A stretch of 42,726 nucleotides of DNA, taken from the NCBI GenBank assembly GCA_964550025.1, contig CAZJYI010000099.1, positions 1-42,726 of the forward strand, in the 5' to 3' direction. The DNA comes from CAZJYI01 sp964550025 (GTDB lineage Bacteria > Verrucomicrobiota > Kiritimatiellia > UBA8416 > CAYOBW01). Each line of letters opens with the position of its first letter. Within the stretch, counting starts at the first letter, position 1. The position numbers and the translations under genes were made by a program. Below are positions 9,388 through 19,055 of this stretch, one piece after another. Below the pieces are notes generated by a model. The model had not been told where the DNA came from and did not search any database. It saw nothing but the letters and a program-made list of their open reading frames with translations.

Positions 9388-12143
9388 ATGATGCCACGCC
9401 CACCCGCGCCATCCGCCTGCCTGTTGCCATGGTTCGGAGTCCTGTTCCTTTCGGCGCTCTGCTTCCCGGGCCGCGCTCTCGCGAAGAAGAAGGAACCGCC
9501 GGCCTGGTATATGGAGAAGGATTCGCTCGGGGAGACACTGGTTGACTCGAAAATCGAGCTCAGCCGCATCACCCTCGAGACGTGGAAGGCGGCCGGGTTC
9601 GTGCAGACGCCCGGCAAGACGTTCCCAAACTTCTTCGACCTTCCGAGGCCCTGGACGTCGCGGGAAATCACTCGTGAGATGCGGGAGCGGATTCCGACGA
9701 TTTCGATGAGCTCCTGGACGGGGTCAAGGCCCTGCGGCGGAACATCGTCTTCCGGCACCCCGACCTGCAGTTCGAGAAGCTGCTGCTGTGCAAGAACCCT
9801 CCCCCCGGACGCGGGCACATGTGCGACCAGTATCTCGGGCGGCACACCCGCAAGGGCAAGGGTCTGTTCGTCGTCACGGACTGGCTGACCGAGATGCCGC
9901 TGGAAACAAACATCACCGCGCAGCTTCCCGAAGGGTACTACCACCATCCCGATCTTTCCTTTGACGGCACGCGCGTCGCCTTCGCGTTCTGCGACACGAC
10001 CGTGGACCGCCAGCAGAAGCGGCACTGGATCTACGAGGCGCGGATAGACGGCTCGGGTGTTCGCCAGATCACCGGCACTCTCGCGGATCCCATGGAACGC
10101 GTCGAGGGCCGGAAGACGGTCGTCATCGAGGACTGGGATCCCTGCTATCTACCCGACGGCGGCTTCGCCTTCATCTCCACGCGCAGCCAATCCTACGGCC
10201 GCTGCCACGGCGGACGTTACGTGCCCTCCTTCATGCTGTACCGTATGAACGGAGACGGGGGAGGAATCCGCCGCCTGTCTTTCGGCGAGGCGAACGAGTG
10301 GGACCCCGCGGTCCTGCCGGACGGCCGCATCGTCTACACGCGCTGGGACTATATCAACCGTCACGACACGCGCTTCCAGTCGCTCTGGACAACCCACCCC
10401 GACGGCACAGCCACGGCGCACTACTACGGCAACTACAGCCCGAGCCCCTGCATGATTGCCGACTCGCAACCCATACCCGGGACCCGCAAAGTGATCTCCA
10501 CCGCCATGGCGCACCACGGCTACACGCACGGCTCCATCATCATCGTCGACGTGAGCAAGGGCGAGGACGGTGCGGAACCCGTCACGGTGCTGACGCCGGA
10601 AATCCCGTTTCCCGAGGCCTCCTACAATGCAATGGAGTGGAGGCTCAAGGCGCCGGTCCCAGTCTTCGCTTCAAAGAACAACCAGGGCCTGAAGAGCCGT
10701 GCCACGGCCATGGCCCCCTACCCGGTAAACGATACCCTCTTCCTCTGTTGCTACGCCGAGGATGGCCGACGCTACAGCGTCTGCCTGATTGACGCCCTGG
10801 GCGGCCGGGAGATCGTCTACACCGGCGACGAGGTGTCGGCAGCCATCCCTGTCGTGCCGCGACAAGTTCCCCGCGCTATGCCCTCGGACCTGGCGGACGG
10901 GAAGGCGAAGCCGGAGGGAACGCTCATCGTCCGTGATGTCTACGCCAATCGCCACGTCGACGAAAAGCACCCCCTGGAACGCGGGTCAATCGCTTCCCTT
11001 CGCGTCAACCTGATCCTGACGCAGCCGACGCGGGTGCACTGGAACCGAGGCAGCGTTGCGAACGAAGTGATCAAGCGGCCGCTGGGCACCGTACCCGTCA
11101 ATCGCGACGGCTCAGTGGCGCTGACGGCTCCCTCGGGAGTCCCCCTCCAGCTCCAGGCACTCGACACGAACGGGATGGCCGTCATGACGATGCGTTCTTT
11201 CATCTACCTGCACCCGGGGGAGACACAGAGCTGCATCGGGTGCCACGAGAACCGCAGGTCAACGCCGCTCAACGCCCACGAGCCGGACGTGCCGGTGCGA
11301 CGGCTCCGTCCCGTACCGGGGGTCGACTACACCGACATGGCATTCAGTTTCACGCGCACCGTGCAGCCAGTCCTCGACCGCTACTGCATCCGGTGTCACG
11401 GCCTCGGCGAAGCGGCCGATGACGGCAGGAGACCTAGAAGCAGCTTCGTGTTCGCTTTCAAGGCCGGCGAAAGCCAGGGCCACCGCAAGTACAGCGAGTT
11501 CCCTTCCTCCTACCGCGCCCTGTTGCAGGGCGCGCGCCCGAGGCTGGCACACCGTAACGGCGAGACCTTCACGAGCGTGCCGCGCGACTACTTTTCGCCG
11601 ACCAGCCGGCTTCCCGCGATGCTGCTGGCCGGACACCACGGCGTGAAGCTCGATGCAGACAGTCTCGAACGCATCGTCACGTGGCTGGACCTGAACAGCC
11701 CGTGCTACGGAACCTACCTGCCGAACCGCGAGGAACAGCGAGAGCCGGACCCGGACGCCGTAGCGGAGCTGAGGGATTACGTGGGAAAGCTCTTTGGGAA
11801 CGCACTGGCGGCGCAACCCCTCGGGGCGCTGGTCAACCCGGCCGACCTCGACGAGAGTCGCCTTCTTCGCGGGCCGTTGCCAAGGAATCGGTCGGGCTGG
11901 GAAACGATCCGGCCCGGATACGATTCCACCGCGGACCCCCGTTACATCCGCATGCGTGAGCTGGCCGGCAAGGCCTACAAGCCCCTGCCATACCGGGACA
12001 TCGACGGCACGTGCGGCCATGAGCGGTGTATCTGCGGCAACTGCTGGATCCGGGAGATGGTCAACGAGAACGTCTACCGCAAACAGCTCGCGACTCGTGC
12101 GGCCTCGAGCGGAGATGCGGAGACGGGCCAGGCGCAGCGCTGA
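9388..12143 (+). pseudogene. Second HzsA-related exported cytochrome-like protein, frameshifted
   Basis: The start is taken at ATG 9388 (GGGGAG 11 bases upstream), giving a clear signal peptide ending in ALA before KKKEPPAW. The protein reads in one frame to about 9690 (REITREMRE), then sense continues in another frame (DSDDFDELLDGVKALRRN) to the stop at 12143, as if one G were missing in gagcggattcc. The rest has a TolB-like propeller, for example ILPDGRIVYTRWDYIN-like blades near 10320, and two haem motifs, CIGCH (from 11232) and CIRCH (from 11384). A C-terminal cysteine cluster (CGHERCICGNC) is unusual. Joined, it would be about 918 residues, a paralogue of the 5254 gene. The break may be a real mutation or a base error. 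Confidence 0.8.
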
Positions 12144-12162
12144 CGACAGTGAAGAGACGGCA

Positions 12163-13460
12163 TCAGCGTTGACCCGAAGCCCGGCCGGACGGGCTGTTCC
12201 ACCCGAAGCGGCCGAAGTAGGCCCAGCTTCCCCATGCGACGGTGGTGACGTTCACGGCAAGATGGTGGTTCTCAAACACATCGCGTGAGACTTCCCGGTT
12301 GCGGTCGCACGCCATACGGAACTTCTCGCGGTATTCCTGCGTCAGGCGCCCGATGCCTGAAGCCTGCCATTCCCGGTTGACGCGAAAGATGGCGCAGTAG
12401 GCATCCGTGTATTCGAGCCCCGCTCGCAGAAAGGCGACCCGCTCACAAGCGTCCGGCTCATTGCGCGTTTTCCGCGCCGCCTCTTCGAGCATGGCGCGCA
12501 GCTCGGCAACGACGTTCGTCGTGTATGGCTCCGTCATCCGCTTGCCCTGCTCGGCGATGTCGTTCGTCAGGTCTTCCAGTCGCAGGAAGTAGCGTTTCAC
12601 CGGTTCCGCGCCTTTGCCGAACCCCGCCCGGCAATAGTCGTCGATCAGCTCGGGGTTCGATACGCACAGCCGGGCTCGTTCGGGACTGGCGCTCTGATCG
12701 CGCGAACCGTTGGGTGCCATGGCAAACCACTCCGGGTGTTGCCTGCCATGGCGTTCCCACATGTCGCCGAACGAGTGACCGGAGGCAAGGCGCAAGGTCC
12801 CGCCGAGCCGATGCCAGCCTGACCAGCCGCCGTCGCGCGAATGAGTGGCCGTGGCCGCTTGCCGGATCCGGAAGTACCGATCCCGGGTGATTCCCAGACG
12901 CGTGGCTCCCACCGCCATTCGTTCCCCGAAGCCGCCCCCCATGCGAATCTTCCGCTGGCGCAGCAAGGGCGCAAAACGGGTATCGACGTGACCGACGTCG
13001 ATCGTCTTCCGGCGGGGAACAACCTTCCCGCCTTCGCCCGGCCAGAGGAAATGCACACCGAGAGAGTCTTCGAGAAAGGTGGTTACCGCGTAGCGCGTGC
13101 CGGACGGGTCATCGGGCGTCAGAACGTCGGCGCCGAGCAGGACCAGTGCATTGGGAAACGTGCGCAGCAGGATCTCTCCCGGCGCAAGAGCTCCTGTTTC
13201 GATGCCGAGCTCACGGGTCAGCGAGCTCGCCCCAACGAGGATCCGGACCCTCACATCGCCATCCTGCAACCGGTCTTCCGGAAGCACCGGGATCCTGGCA
13301 CCCGACATCTGGAACAGGTGGTCGCTGAGAATGCCCGCACCCTCAGTAGTTGCTCTGGACGGCCGGGCGGAGATCACGATGACGGCATTCGGCCGGCCTG
13401 CCTCGACCAGGCGTAGCGGGGATGCCGCCGCGACAGGCCGCGCGGCCAGACCAGCATGGC
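12163..13460 (-). pseudogene. DUF4838 family protein with missing central domain and signal peptide
   Basis: Readable from about 13460 (LAARPVAAASPLRLVEAG, which looks like the end of a signal peptide) to the TGA at 12163; the first ATG in frame is at 13377. The N-terminal part is like the alpha-glucuronidase-type domain that precedes DUF4838 (ISARPSRATTEGAGILSDH, then FPNALVLLGADVL). The segment HPEWFAMAPNGSR...ARLCVSNPEL is the usual entry to DUF4838. It jumps at about 12646 straight to IDDYCRAGFGKGAEPVKRYF, which belongs near the C-terminus of such proteins. Roughly 250 residues of the core appear deleted in frame. Such proteins are secreted and linked to polysaccharide use; this copy is unlikely to be active. 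The front is fused to the cupin gene out of frame. Confidence 0.75.
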
Positions 13461-13808
13461 CGCTCCCTCGTGCCGCAACTCGCCGTTGTGCAACACGCTG
13501 TCGGCCGTCACCGTGAAATGCTCCACCCGTCCGTGGACCGGCGTGTAGATGTCCACGTGGCGTTTGCCATGCAGCACCAGCAGGTTGTCATCCTGCGCCG
13601 TGTGCATGTACCAGGGCCTCTCGATGCCAGCAACCGGTCCCGGCGACACGGCGCCCCCGACGTGAATCACGCGGTCGATCGCGCCGATGCGGAGCAGCTC
13701 GCCAAGCACTACCATGTCGAAGCGGACACCCGGCGTCCGCCGCGGCGCGCGCAGGGCAACGATACGATACAGGCCTTCCACCTCTTCCAGAACGTGGTCG
13801 TGAGACAT
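13374..13808 (-). pseudogene. Cupin-fold protein with truncated C-terminus
   Basis: The ATG at 13808 (MSHDHVLEEVEGLYRIVALR) is preferred over longer frames because it follows the patatin stop by only a few bases. The protein resembles small cupins found with carbohydrate-degradation genes: RPWYMHTAQDDNLLVLHGKR contains the His/aromatic cupin motif, followed by VDIYTPVHGRVEHF and EGAAMLVWPRG. After that point (about 13450) the frame gives a short basic tail (LSRRHPRYAW...) instead of the expected second cupin motif. In the overlapping frame the DUF4838 sequence begins. I infer a deletion that joined the two genes and removed about 40-60 cupin residues. The 144-residue product may be non-functional. 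Confidence 0.65.
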
Positions 13809-13812
13809 GCGC

Positions 13813-14787
13813 CTATCCCACTTCCCGACCGCTCGTGTTGCCGGAACACAAAGGCCGCCAGCTCTCGTTTGCTTCCAGCGCCCCGCGGGCCGCGGCATAG
13901 CCACGGTCGATGATCTCCTGTGCCCGGTGGAATTCCATGAAGTTCACGTCGGGCAATTCCGGTTCTATCAGCAGGTTGGGCGGGCAATTGGCAAGCTGCA
14001 CCGCGGCGAGCTGTGTTTCCATGATCCGGAAAGAATCGCCGAGAACATCAAAGATGTTGGGCGCGTCGGACTTGGTAATCCACTGCTGTACCGGCACCAG
14101 CGAGCGCGGGTCGAGCATGCGTGTCTTGCGGCGGATTTTGTTCACCATCCGCTCCCACGGGTCCTTCGCTTCGTCTTCGGTTTCCGGTTCCCCCTCGCAC
14201 GGCACAGGCTCCGGCACCGGGGACGCTCCGTCCTTCCCGGCAAAACGGGCGCTGATGTTGACGGCGATCGTGTAGTCCGCCCCCATCTCGCGCACGACGC
14301 TGACCGGAACGGGATTGACCGTGCCGCCGTCCACCAGCAACCGCCCCTCGCGCTCGACCGGCGTGAACATGCCCGGGATCGAAATGCTGGCTCGAACCGC
14401 GGCAATGACATCGCCACTGCCGATGACGACCTCTTCTCCGGTTCGGAGGTCAGCCGCTACGGCACGGTACGGCACCGGCAGGACGTCTATTGTCGTGGCG
14501 GCAATCTGCTGCCTGATTGTGGCGACGATGCGTTCCCCGTCGATCAACCCCGAACGCGGGAAACCGAATTCGAGGAAGTAGTACATCACCTGCTTCCAAT
14601 CCAGGTCCAACGCCGTCTTGTGCAGCTCGCGGACCCGTCCCGCCGCCAGGGCGGCGCCGACCAGGGATCCCATGCTCGTGCCCGCTACGTAATCGATCGG
14701 GATACCGGCCTCGGCGAGAGCATTGATCACGCCGATGTGCGCCCATCCCCGCGCGCCACCGCTTCCGAACGCTGCGCCCACTTTCAT
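13813..14787 (-). CDS. Patatin-like phospholipase, RssA-type
   Basis: A 324-residue cytoplasmic protein. It begins MKVGAAFGSGGARGWAHIGV, where GSGGARG is the oxyanion-hole glycine motif, followed by the nucleophile elbow GTSMG and the DG of VDGGTVNPVP, completing the Ser-Asp dyad. The family hydrolyses acyl esters of lipids. The C-terminal third after about residue 195 is a variable extension with an acidic linker. The start is ATG 14787, which overlaps the nitroreductase stop as ATGA, so translation is coupled to the gene before it. No signal peptide is seen. The catalytic motifs are intact; the substrate is unknown. Confidence 0.9.
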   Translation of the reverse strand: MKVGAAFGSGGARGWAHIGVINALAEAGIPIDYVAGTSMGSLVGAALAAGRVRELHKTALDLDWKQVMYYFLEFGFPRSGLIDGERIVATIRQQIAATTIDVLPVPYRAVAADLRTGEEVVIGSGDVIAAVRASISIPGMFTPVEREGRLLVDGGTVNPVPVSVVREMGADYTIAVNISARFAGKDGASPVPEPVPCEGEPETEDEAKDPWERMVNKIRRKTRMLDPRSLVPVQQWITKSDAPNIFDVLGDSFRIMETQLAAVQLANCPPNLLIEPELPDVNFMEFHRAQEIIDRGYAAARGALEANESWRPLCSGNTSGREVG

Positions 14788-15347
14788 GACAAAGTGTTTC
14801 CTTCTTCTTCCCGGTTGAAGCGCACCATCGCGCCAAGGGTCTTTCGCTGCTTGTCCCGCACCTCTTCGTCTGCCGGGTAGCCAACGCTGAGGATGATGTC
14901 CACCTTGTCCTTCGCCCGCAGTCCGAGAGTGCGTTTCACGGCTTTCTCGTTGAACCACCCCAGCCAACAGGTTCCCAGACCTTCTTCCTCGGCCTGCAAC
15001 ACGAAGTGCTCGCAGGCAACCCCCACGTCGATGAGAGCGTACTGGACCCCCCTGAAGAGACCGCCCATGGCCGCCGCGAACTTGGAGCGTTCCCGCACGA
15101 CCGCAACCAGCACGGGGGCATCAGCCGCAAAGGTGTTCATCGAGTACATGCCGGCAAAAGCAGCGCCGGCCAGTTCCGCCTTTAACCCCGGCTCGTCCAC
15201 GACGATGAACCGCCACGGCTGCGAATTGCAGGCCGAAGGGGCAAGCCGGGCCGCCTCCAGACAGCGCTCCAGCGCGTCCCGCGGAATCGCGTCGGGCAAG
15301 TAGGCCCGCACACTCCGTCGTTGCCGTACCAACTCGAGGAAAGTCAT
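14784..15347 (-). CDS. Nitroreductase family FMN-dependent protein
   Basis: A 187-residue protein starting at ATG 15347 (MTFLELVRQRRSVRAYLPD), chosen because this ATG overlaps the preceding stop as ATGA. The N-terminal RRSVRAY segment and the SACNSQPWRFIVV region are typical FMN-binding parts, and the GLGTCWLGWFNE segment is the usual cofactor-side motif. Such enzymes reduce nitro groups, quinones or flavins with NAD(P)H and act as dimers. It sits in the middle of a coupled operon with a zincin lipoprotein and a patatin. A second, distinct family member lies at 29225-29746. The specific substrate cannot be read from the sequence. Confidence 0.9.
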   Translation of the reverse strand: MTFLELVRQRRSVRAYLPDAIPRDALERCLEAARLAPSACNSQPWRFIVVDEPGLKAELAGAAFAGMYSMNTFAADAPVLVAVVRERSKFAAAMGGLFRGVQYALIDVGVACEHFVLQAEEEGLGTCWLGWFNEKAVKRTLGLRAKDKVDIILSVGYPADEEVRDKQRKTLGAMVRFNREEEGNTLS

Positions 15348-17116
15348 ACGTCTGATGGTTCTCCCCGCCACAGCGGTACACCCAGGACGCGGACACTCGT
15401 GCCGCCCGCATCCGCGTCACCCCAGCCCGCGTTGAGCAAAAGCCCCCAGAGCAGCTTCAGCCGTTTGGCGGTTCCCTCGCGGCGGTAGTAGATGGAGCCC
15501 AGGGCAAGGGTGCAGCGCGTACGGCTGTCTTCCACGGCAATCTGCGCCCGCCTGTGCCAGTTCACCACGAACGGCACGCGCAGGTAGCTGACGCCGAGAG
15601 ACTCGTCGCCAGACCCGCCGATGCACCCGCAGGCAAACCACAGGGCCACGCGATCGGGACTGCTCTCGCTATGCAGCAGCATACTGTCGGCCAGGCGCAA
15701 TCTGTGACCCCCCGAATGGAAACGCCCGTCCAGCGCCGTCCCGCCGAGAAGGGCCACCTCCCACACGCGGTCGAGCGGCCGCACGCGAACGGGCCATAGA
15801 GCCAACCGCGTCAGCGGATGGTGCGGCGGCTTGTCGTCGGGCGCCGCTTTCAGTTCGCTGGCAAGCAGCGCATCGACCGCGGCATCCGCGCCGCCACCCA
15901 GGGCGCCCTGAACTACCGCGACGACGTTTGCGCGGCGACGCACGGCCCATTTGCCCGCGATATCGGGGTTCTTCTGCAGCAGCTCTTCGTACTTCCGGGC
16001 AAAGCGTTTCGCCTGCATCTCGCGGTCCCAGACGGAAACCCACCCGATGGCATCGCCGTTCGGCGTCTCCCATACGGCATACCGGTCACCGTCCCACCCC
16101 TCCGCGTACCTGGCAGCCTCTTCATTCAGCAGTGATTCGAAGAGAACCTGCAGCGTCAGCATGCCTATCGTCCCTTCGTGGCGCGTCGGCCAGGCTCCGG
16201 GAGGCGAAGCAAGCTTGATCTGAACGGGTCTGTCCCTGCGGTCGATGTAGCGCTCGGGATGGATGATCTGTTCCGAAGTCTCCGGGAGGTCGCCGTATGC
16301 CGCATCAATCCCACGCCATCCAAACTCGGACCGCAGCTCGGCCGCAAACCGCCAGCCCGCAATGTACGGGAAGAGGAGATGCGCCTTGATAAGGGCCGGC
16401 GCTTCAGCAAGCGCCGTAGCCGCGAAATCGTCGGGATCGCTGGAGCCCAGTTCCTCCAATTCAGCAAGGTCCATGCGGGCCACGACCCGCGACACCGTGC
16501 GCCCGACGGGCCCCGCCGTGGACATCGGCAAGCCAAGCCCCCAGATGAGATGCTCCAGCCCCCCGTCGGTCGCGGAACCTTCGACCAATGCTTGATGCGC
16601 TGTCTGCGCATCTTCGTTCGACTGCAGTTCTTCTTCGGCGGCTTCGAAATCGAAGTACTGGTCCTCCAACGCATGCAGAAGCTCGTGCGCATAGACGAAG
16701 CTCTGCATCGGCGTGCCGTCGATCGAATGATCCTGTTCCTCGACCGTGAAGAGGGCCTTCTTCTCCGAATGGTAGAACGCGGCAATCTGTTCCTTCATGA
16801 AGTCGCTGTACCAGGGCCTCAGGTCCATGTCACGCGGGAGCAGTCCGAAGGCCTTGTAGGCCCGTTCCAGACCGGCTCCTTCCTCTTCCCAGGACTCGTT
16901 CAGTTCTTCGTCGAGCACCTCCTGCAGCGCTTCCTTGTCCATCGTCTTGAACGGAACTTGCCGCTTCCACGCCAATCCCCGGATGGCAGTGACTTCCGCC
17001 CGAACCTGGTCGATCGGTTCATCGCCGTATGGCGGGCGGGGCAACGAGGAACACGACACGGCAAACAGCGCCGGCAGGACCGCGGTCAGTACCCTCGCGA
17101 CGCACTCGATTCTCAT
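15344..17116 (-). CDS. Zincin-type metallopeptidase lipoprotein
   Basis: A 590-residue protein from ATG 17116 (MRIECVARVLTAVLPALFAV then SCSS), with a short lipoprotein-like signal and candidate lipidated Cys22. HELLH at residues 144-148 fits the zinc-binding HExxH motif, and VEGSATDGG some 30 residues later could supply the third ligand region. The first 430 residues form the peptidase-like part. The rest (about 450-590) is a beta-rich segment with several Trp/Arg residues, perhaps a separate domain. No trusted family name is given. It is the first gene of an ATGA-coupled operon with a nitroreductase and a patatin. The length and lipoprotein signal suggest envelope location; the target protein is unknown. 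Confidence 0.75.
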   Translation of the reverse strand: MRIECVARVLTAVLPALFAVSCSSLPRPPYGDEPIDQVRAEVTAIRGLAWKRQVPFKTMDKEALQEVLDEELNESWEEEGAGLERAYKAFGLLPRDMDLRPWYSDFMKEQIAAFYHSEKKALFTVEEQDHSIDGTPMQSFVYAHELLHALEDQYFDFEAAEEELQSNEDAQTAHQALVEGSATDGGLEHLIWGLGLPMSTAGPVGRTVSRVVARMDLAELEELGSSDPDDFAATALAEAPALIKAHLLFPYIAGWRFAAELRSEFGWRGIDAAYGDLPETSEQIIHPERYIDRRDRPVQIKLASPPGAWPTRHEGTIGMLTLQVLFESLLNEEAARYAEGWDGDRYAVWETPNGDAIGWVSVWDREMQAKRFARKYEELLQKNPDIAGKWAVRRRANVVAVVQGALGGGADAAVDALLASELKAAPDDKPPHHPLTRLALWPVRVRPLDRVWEVALLGGTALDGRFHSGGHRLRLADSMLLHSESSPDRVALWFACGCIGGSGDESLGVSYLRVPFVVNWHRRAQIAVEDSRTRCTLALGSIYYRREGTAKRLKLLWGLLLNAGWGDADAGGTSVRVLGVPLWRGEPSDV

Positions 17117-17231
17117 GATATTTCTACCCCCGGAACTCCGCGGGATGAAGACGGCATTGTGTGGGCTACTACGAACGCTACCCCCGCTATCTTCGCTACT
17201 TCGCACACCGCTGTCGCGCCCCCTTGCGCCA

Positions 17232-19031
17232 TCAATCCAGGCTGCGGCCGTCCGGCAGGTCCGTGGGCAACAGGTAGAGCGGCCGGCGCCCGAGCACAAC
17301 GGCGCGCTGCAGGTTGCGCAAGTACTCCTGTATCTCGGGAAGAGCGGCAATTTCGGACCGGCGGCTTTTGACAAAATCGCCTTCCGACATGAGCTCGAAC
17401 AGGTTCTTGGGTTCGGGATAGGATGTCACGGCGTAGTCTTTGATGCCGGCTCGGGCAGCGGCTTCCGCGATGGCATCCTCGAGACCCCCGATCGCATCCA
17501 CCAGGCCAACCTCCCGAGCCTGGTCGCCGGTCCAGATTCTCCCCTGAGCGATGGCCTCGAGCTCCCCGTCCGGAATGCTGCGTCCTTTCGAAACGCGCGA
17601 TTTGAACTCTTTGTACACGCGCTTCATGCCCCTGCGAATGACTCCCAGGTCCTCCTCCCGCAGCTCGCGTGTCGTATTGTACAGGTCGGCGAATTGCCCC
17701 TTGGCAACGGTCTCCACGTTCACCCCGGCCTTGTCAGCCAGGTCCTTGGCTTTCGGAACCAGCGCTACGACACCGATGGATCCGGTAAGCGTGCGACGAC
17801 CGGCAAGAATGTGCGCGCCCTGGCAGGCAATGTAGTAGCCGCCCGATGCCGCTACGGGCCCCATGGAGACGACAAGCGGGTACTTCTCCTTGAGACGATT
17901 GAGCTGCTGCAGTATGAGCTCGGAGGCGAGGGCGGACCCGCCAGGCGAGTTCACGCGCAAGACCACCGCCTTGACGTCTTCGTCCTCGAGAATGGCCTCC
18001 ACGGCTTTGCGGATCCTGGCGGGAGTGACAAAGAGATCTGTCCCGAAGGGACTGTCATACGTGCGGTCGAGTATGTCACCCTCTGCAAACAGAACCGCGA
18101 TCTTGTCCTGTGGCTCGTCGTCAGACGAGAGCGTGGCGGCGTAGTCCTCGATGCTGACGGTCGGCGCATAGTCCTCCCCATCGGGAGCAAGCTCCTTCAG
18201 GAGGTCATGGTAGTAGGCCGTACGGTCGACAAGCCCGCGCTCGCGCGCTTCTTCCGGCGGCAGGTCGAAAGCCTCTCCCTCCATCACCATGGATGCGAGA
18301 GCTTGTGTCTCTATACCGCGATGCTCGGCGACGTGCGCGATGAAATCGGCATGCCGCTGTTCGAGGATCTTGACCAACTCGCCACGCAGTTCCTCCGACA
18401 TGTTGGTGCGCGAGTAGTTCTCCCCGAAAGCCTTGAAGTCGCCGACGTGAATCACGGTCACGTTGACACCCAGTTTGTCCGTGAGTGTCTTGTAGTACGG
18501 CAGGCTCACGTTATAGCCGGTCAACGTGACGTGCGCCGACTCCGTAGGCGGCATGATGATCTCGTTTGCAACCGCGGCAATCGTGTAGCTGTGGTTGCGG
18601 AGGCGGCTGCCATACGCGTGAATGCGCTTGCCGGCCGCCTTGATCCGCTCGAGAAGCGGAACCAGCTCCTCGGTCTGTTCGCCACTCAGGCGCCACGTGT
18701 CCAGATCGAGGATGAGCCCGTCGATGTTGTCGTCGGAGGCAACCGCATCCAGGGCATGCAGGAGGTCAAGAAAAGAGAACGACTCCGAGATCCAGCTCCG
18801 GGACGGCGCCTCCGGAACCGCTCCGTCGAAACGGAGCAACACCCGTGTGCCCGGCTCCAGCTCTTCCGACATCCCGTCGGAAGCCACCGTGAGCGCGGCC
18901 ACCAGGACCCCCAGAAGCACTGCCATCGCGAAGAAGGCAACGACCATGGCAACGAGTGTCCCCGCAATGGTCTTGCCGAGCCATTTTATCAGAGTGACAA
19001 ACCACCCCTGTCTTTTCGTGTCATCCTGCAT
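17232..19031 (-). CDS. sppA: Signal peptide peptidase SppA, 67K long form
   Basis: A 599-residue protein with one N-terminal membrane helix (residues about 18-48), then two S49 peptidase domains. The catalytic lysine is K200 in VGDFKAFGENYSR of the first domain and the nucleophile is S396 in GPVAASGGYYIA of the second. This matches the split Lys/Ser dyad of the E. coli 67K enzyme (K209 and S409) in position as well. NSPGGSA marks the substrate-side loop. It degrades signal peptides left in the membrane after secretion. The length is standard and the gene appears intact. The lipoprotein gene lies about 25 bp upstream and the two may be co-transcribed. Confidence 0.95.
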   Translation of the reverse strand: MQDDTKRQGWFVTLIKWLGKTIAGTLVAMVVAFFAMAVLLGVLVAALTVASDGMSEELEPGTRVLLRFDGAVPEAPSRSWISESFSFLDLLHALDAVASDDNIDGLILDLDTWRLSGEQTEELVPLLERIKAAGKRIHAYGSRLRNHSYTIAAVANEIIMPPTESAHVTLTGYNVSLPYYKTLTDKLGVNVTVIHVGDFKAFGENYSRTNMSEELRGELVKILEQRHADFIAHVAEHRGIETQALASMVMEGEAFDLPPEEARERGLVDRTAYYHDLLKELAPDGEDYAPTVSIEDYAATLSSDDEPQDKIAVLFAEGDILDRTYDSPFGTDLFVTPARIRKAVEAILEDEDVKAVVLRVNSPGGSALASELILQQLNRLKEKYPLVVSMGPVAASGGYYIACQGAHILAGRRTLTGSIGVVALVPKAKDLADKAGVNVETVAKGQFADLYNTTRELREEDLGVIRRGMKRVYKEFKSRVSKGRSIPDGELEAIAQGRIWTGDQAREVGLVDAIGGLEDAIAEAAARAGIKDYAVTSYPEPKNLFELMSEGDFVKSRRSEIAALPEIQEYLRNLQRAVVLGRRPLYLLPTDLPDGRSLD

Positions 19032-19055
19032 GTTTTATCCCTGGCCGCAAGCGGT

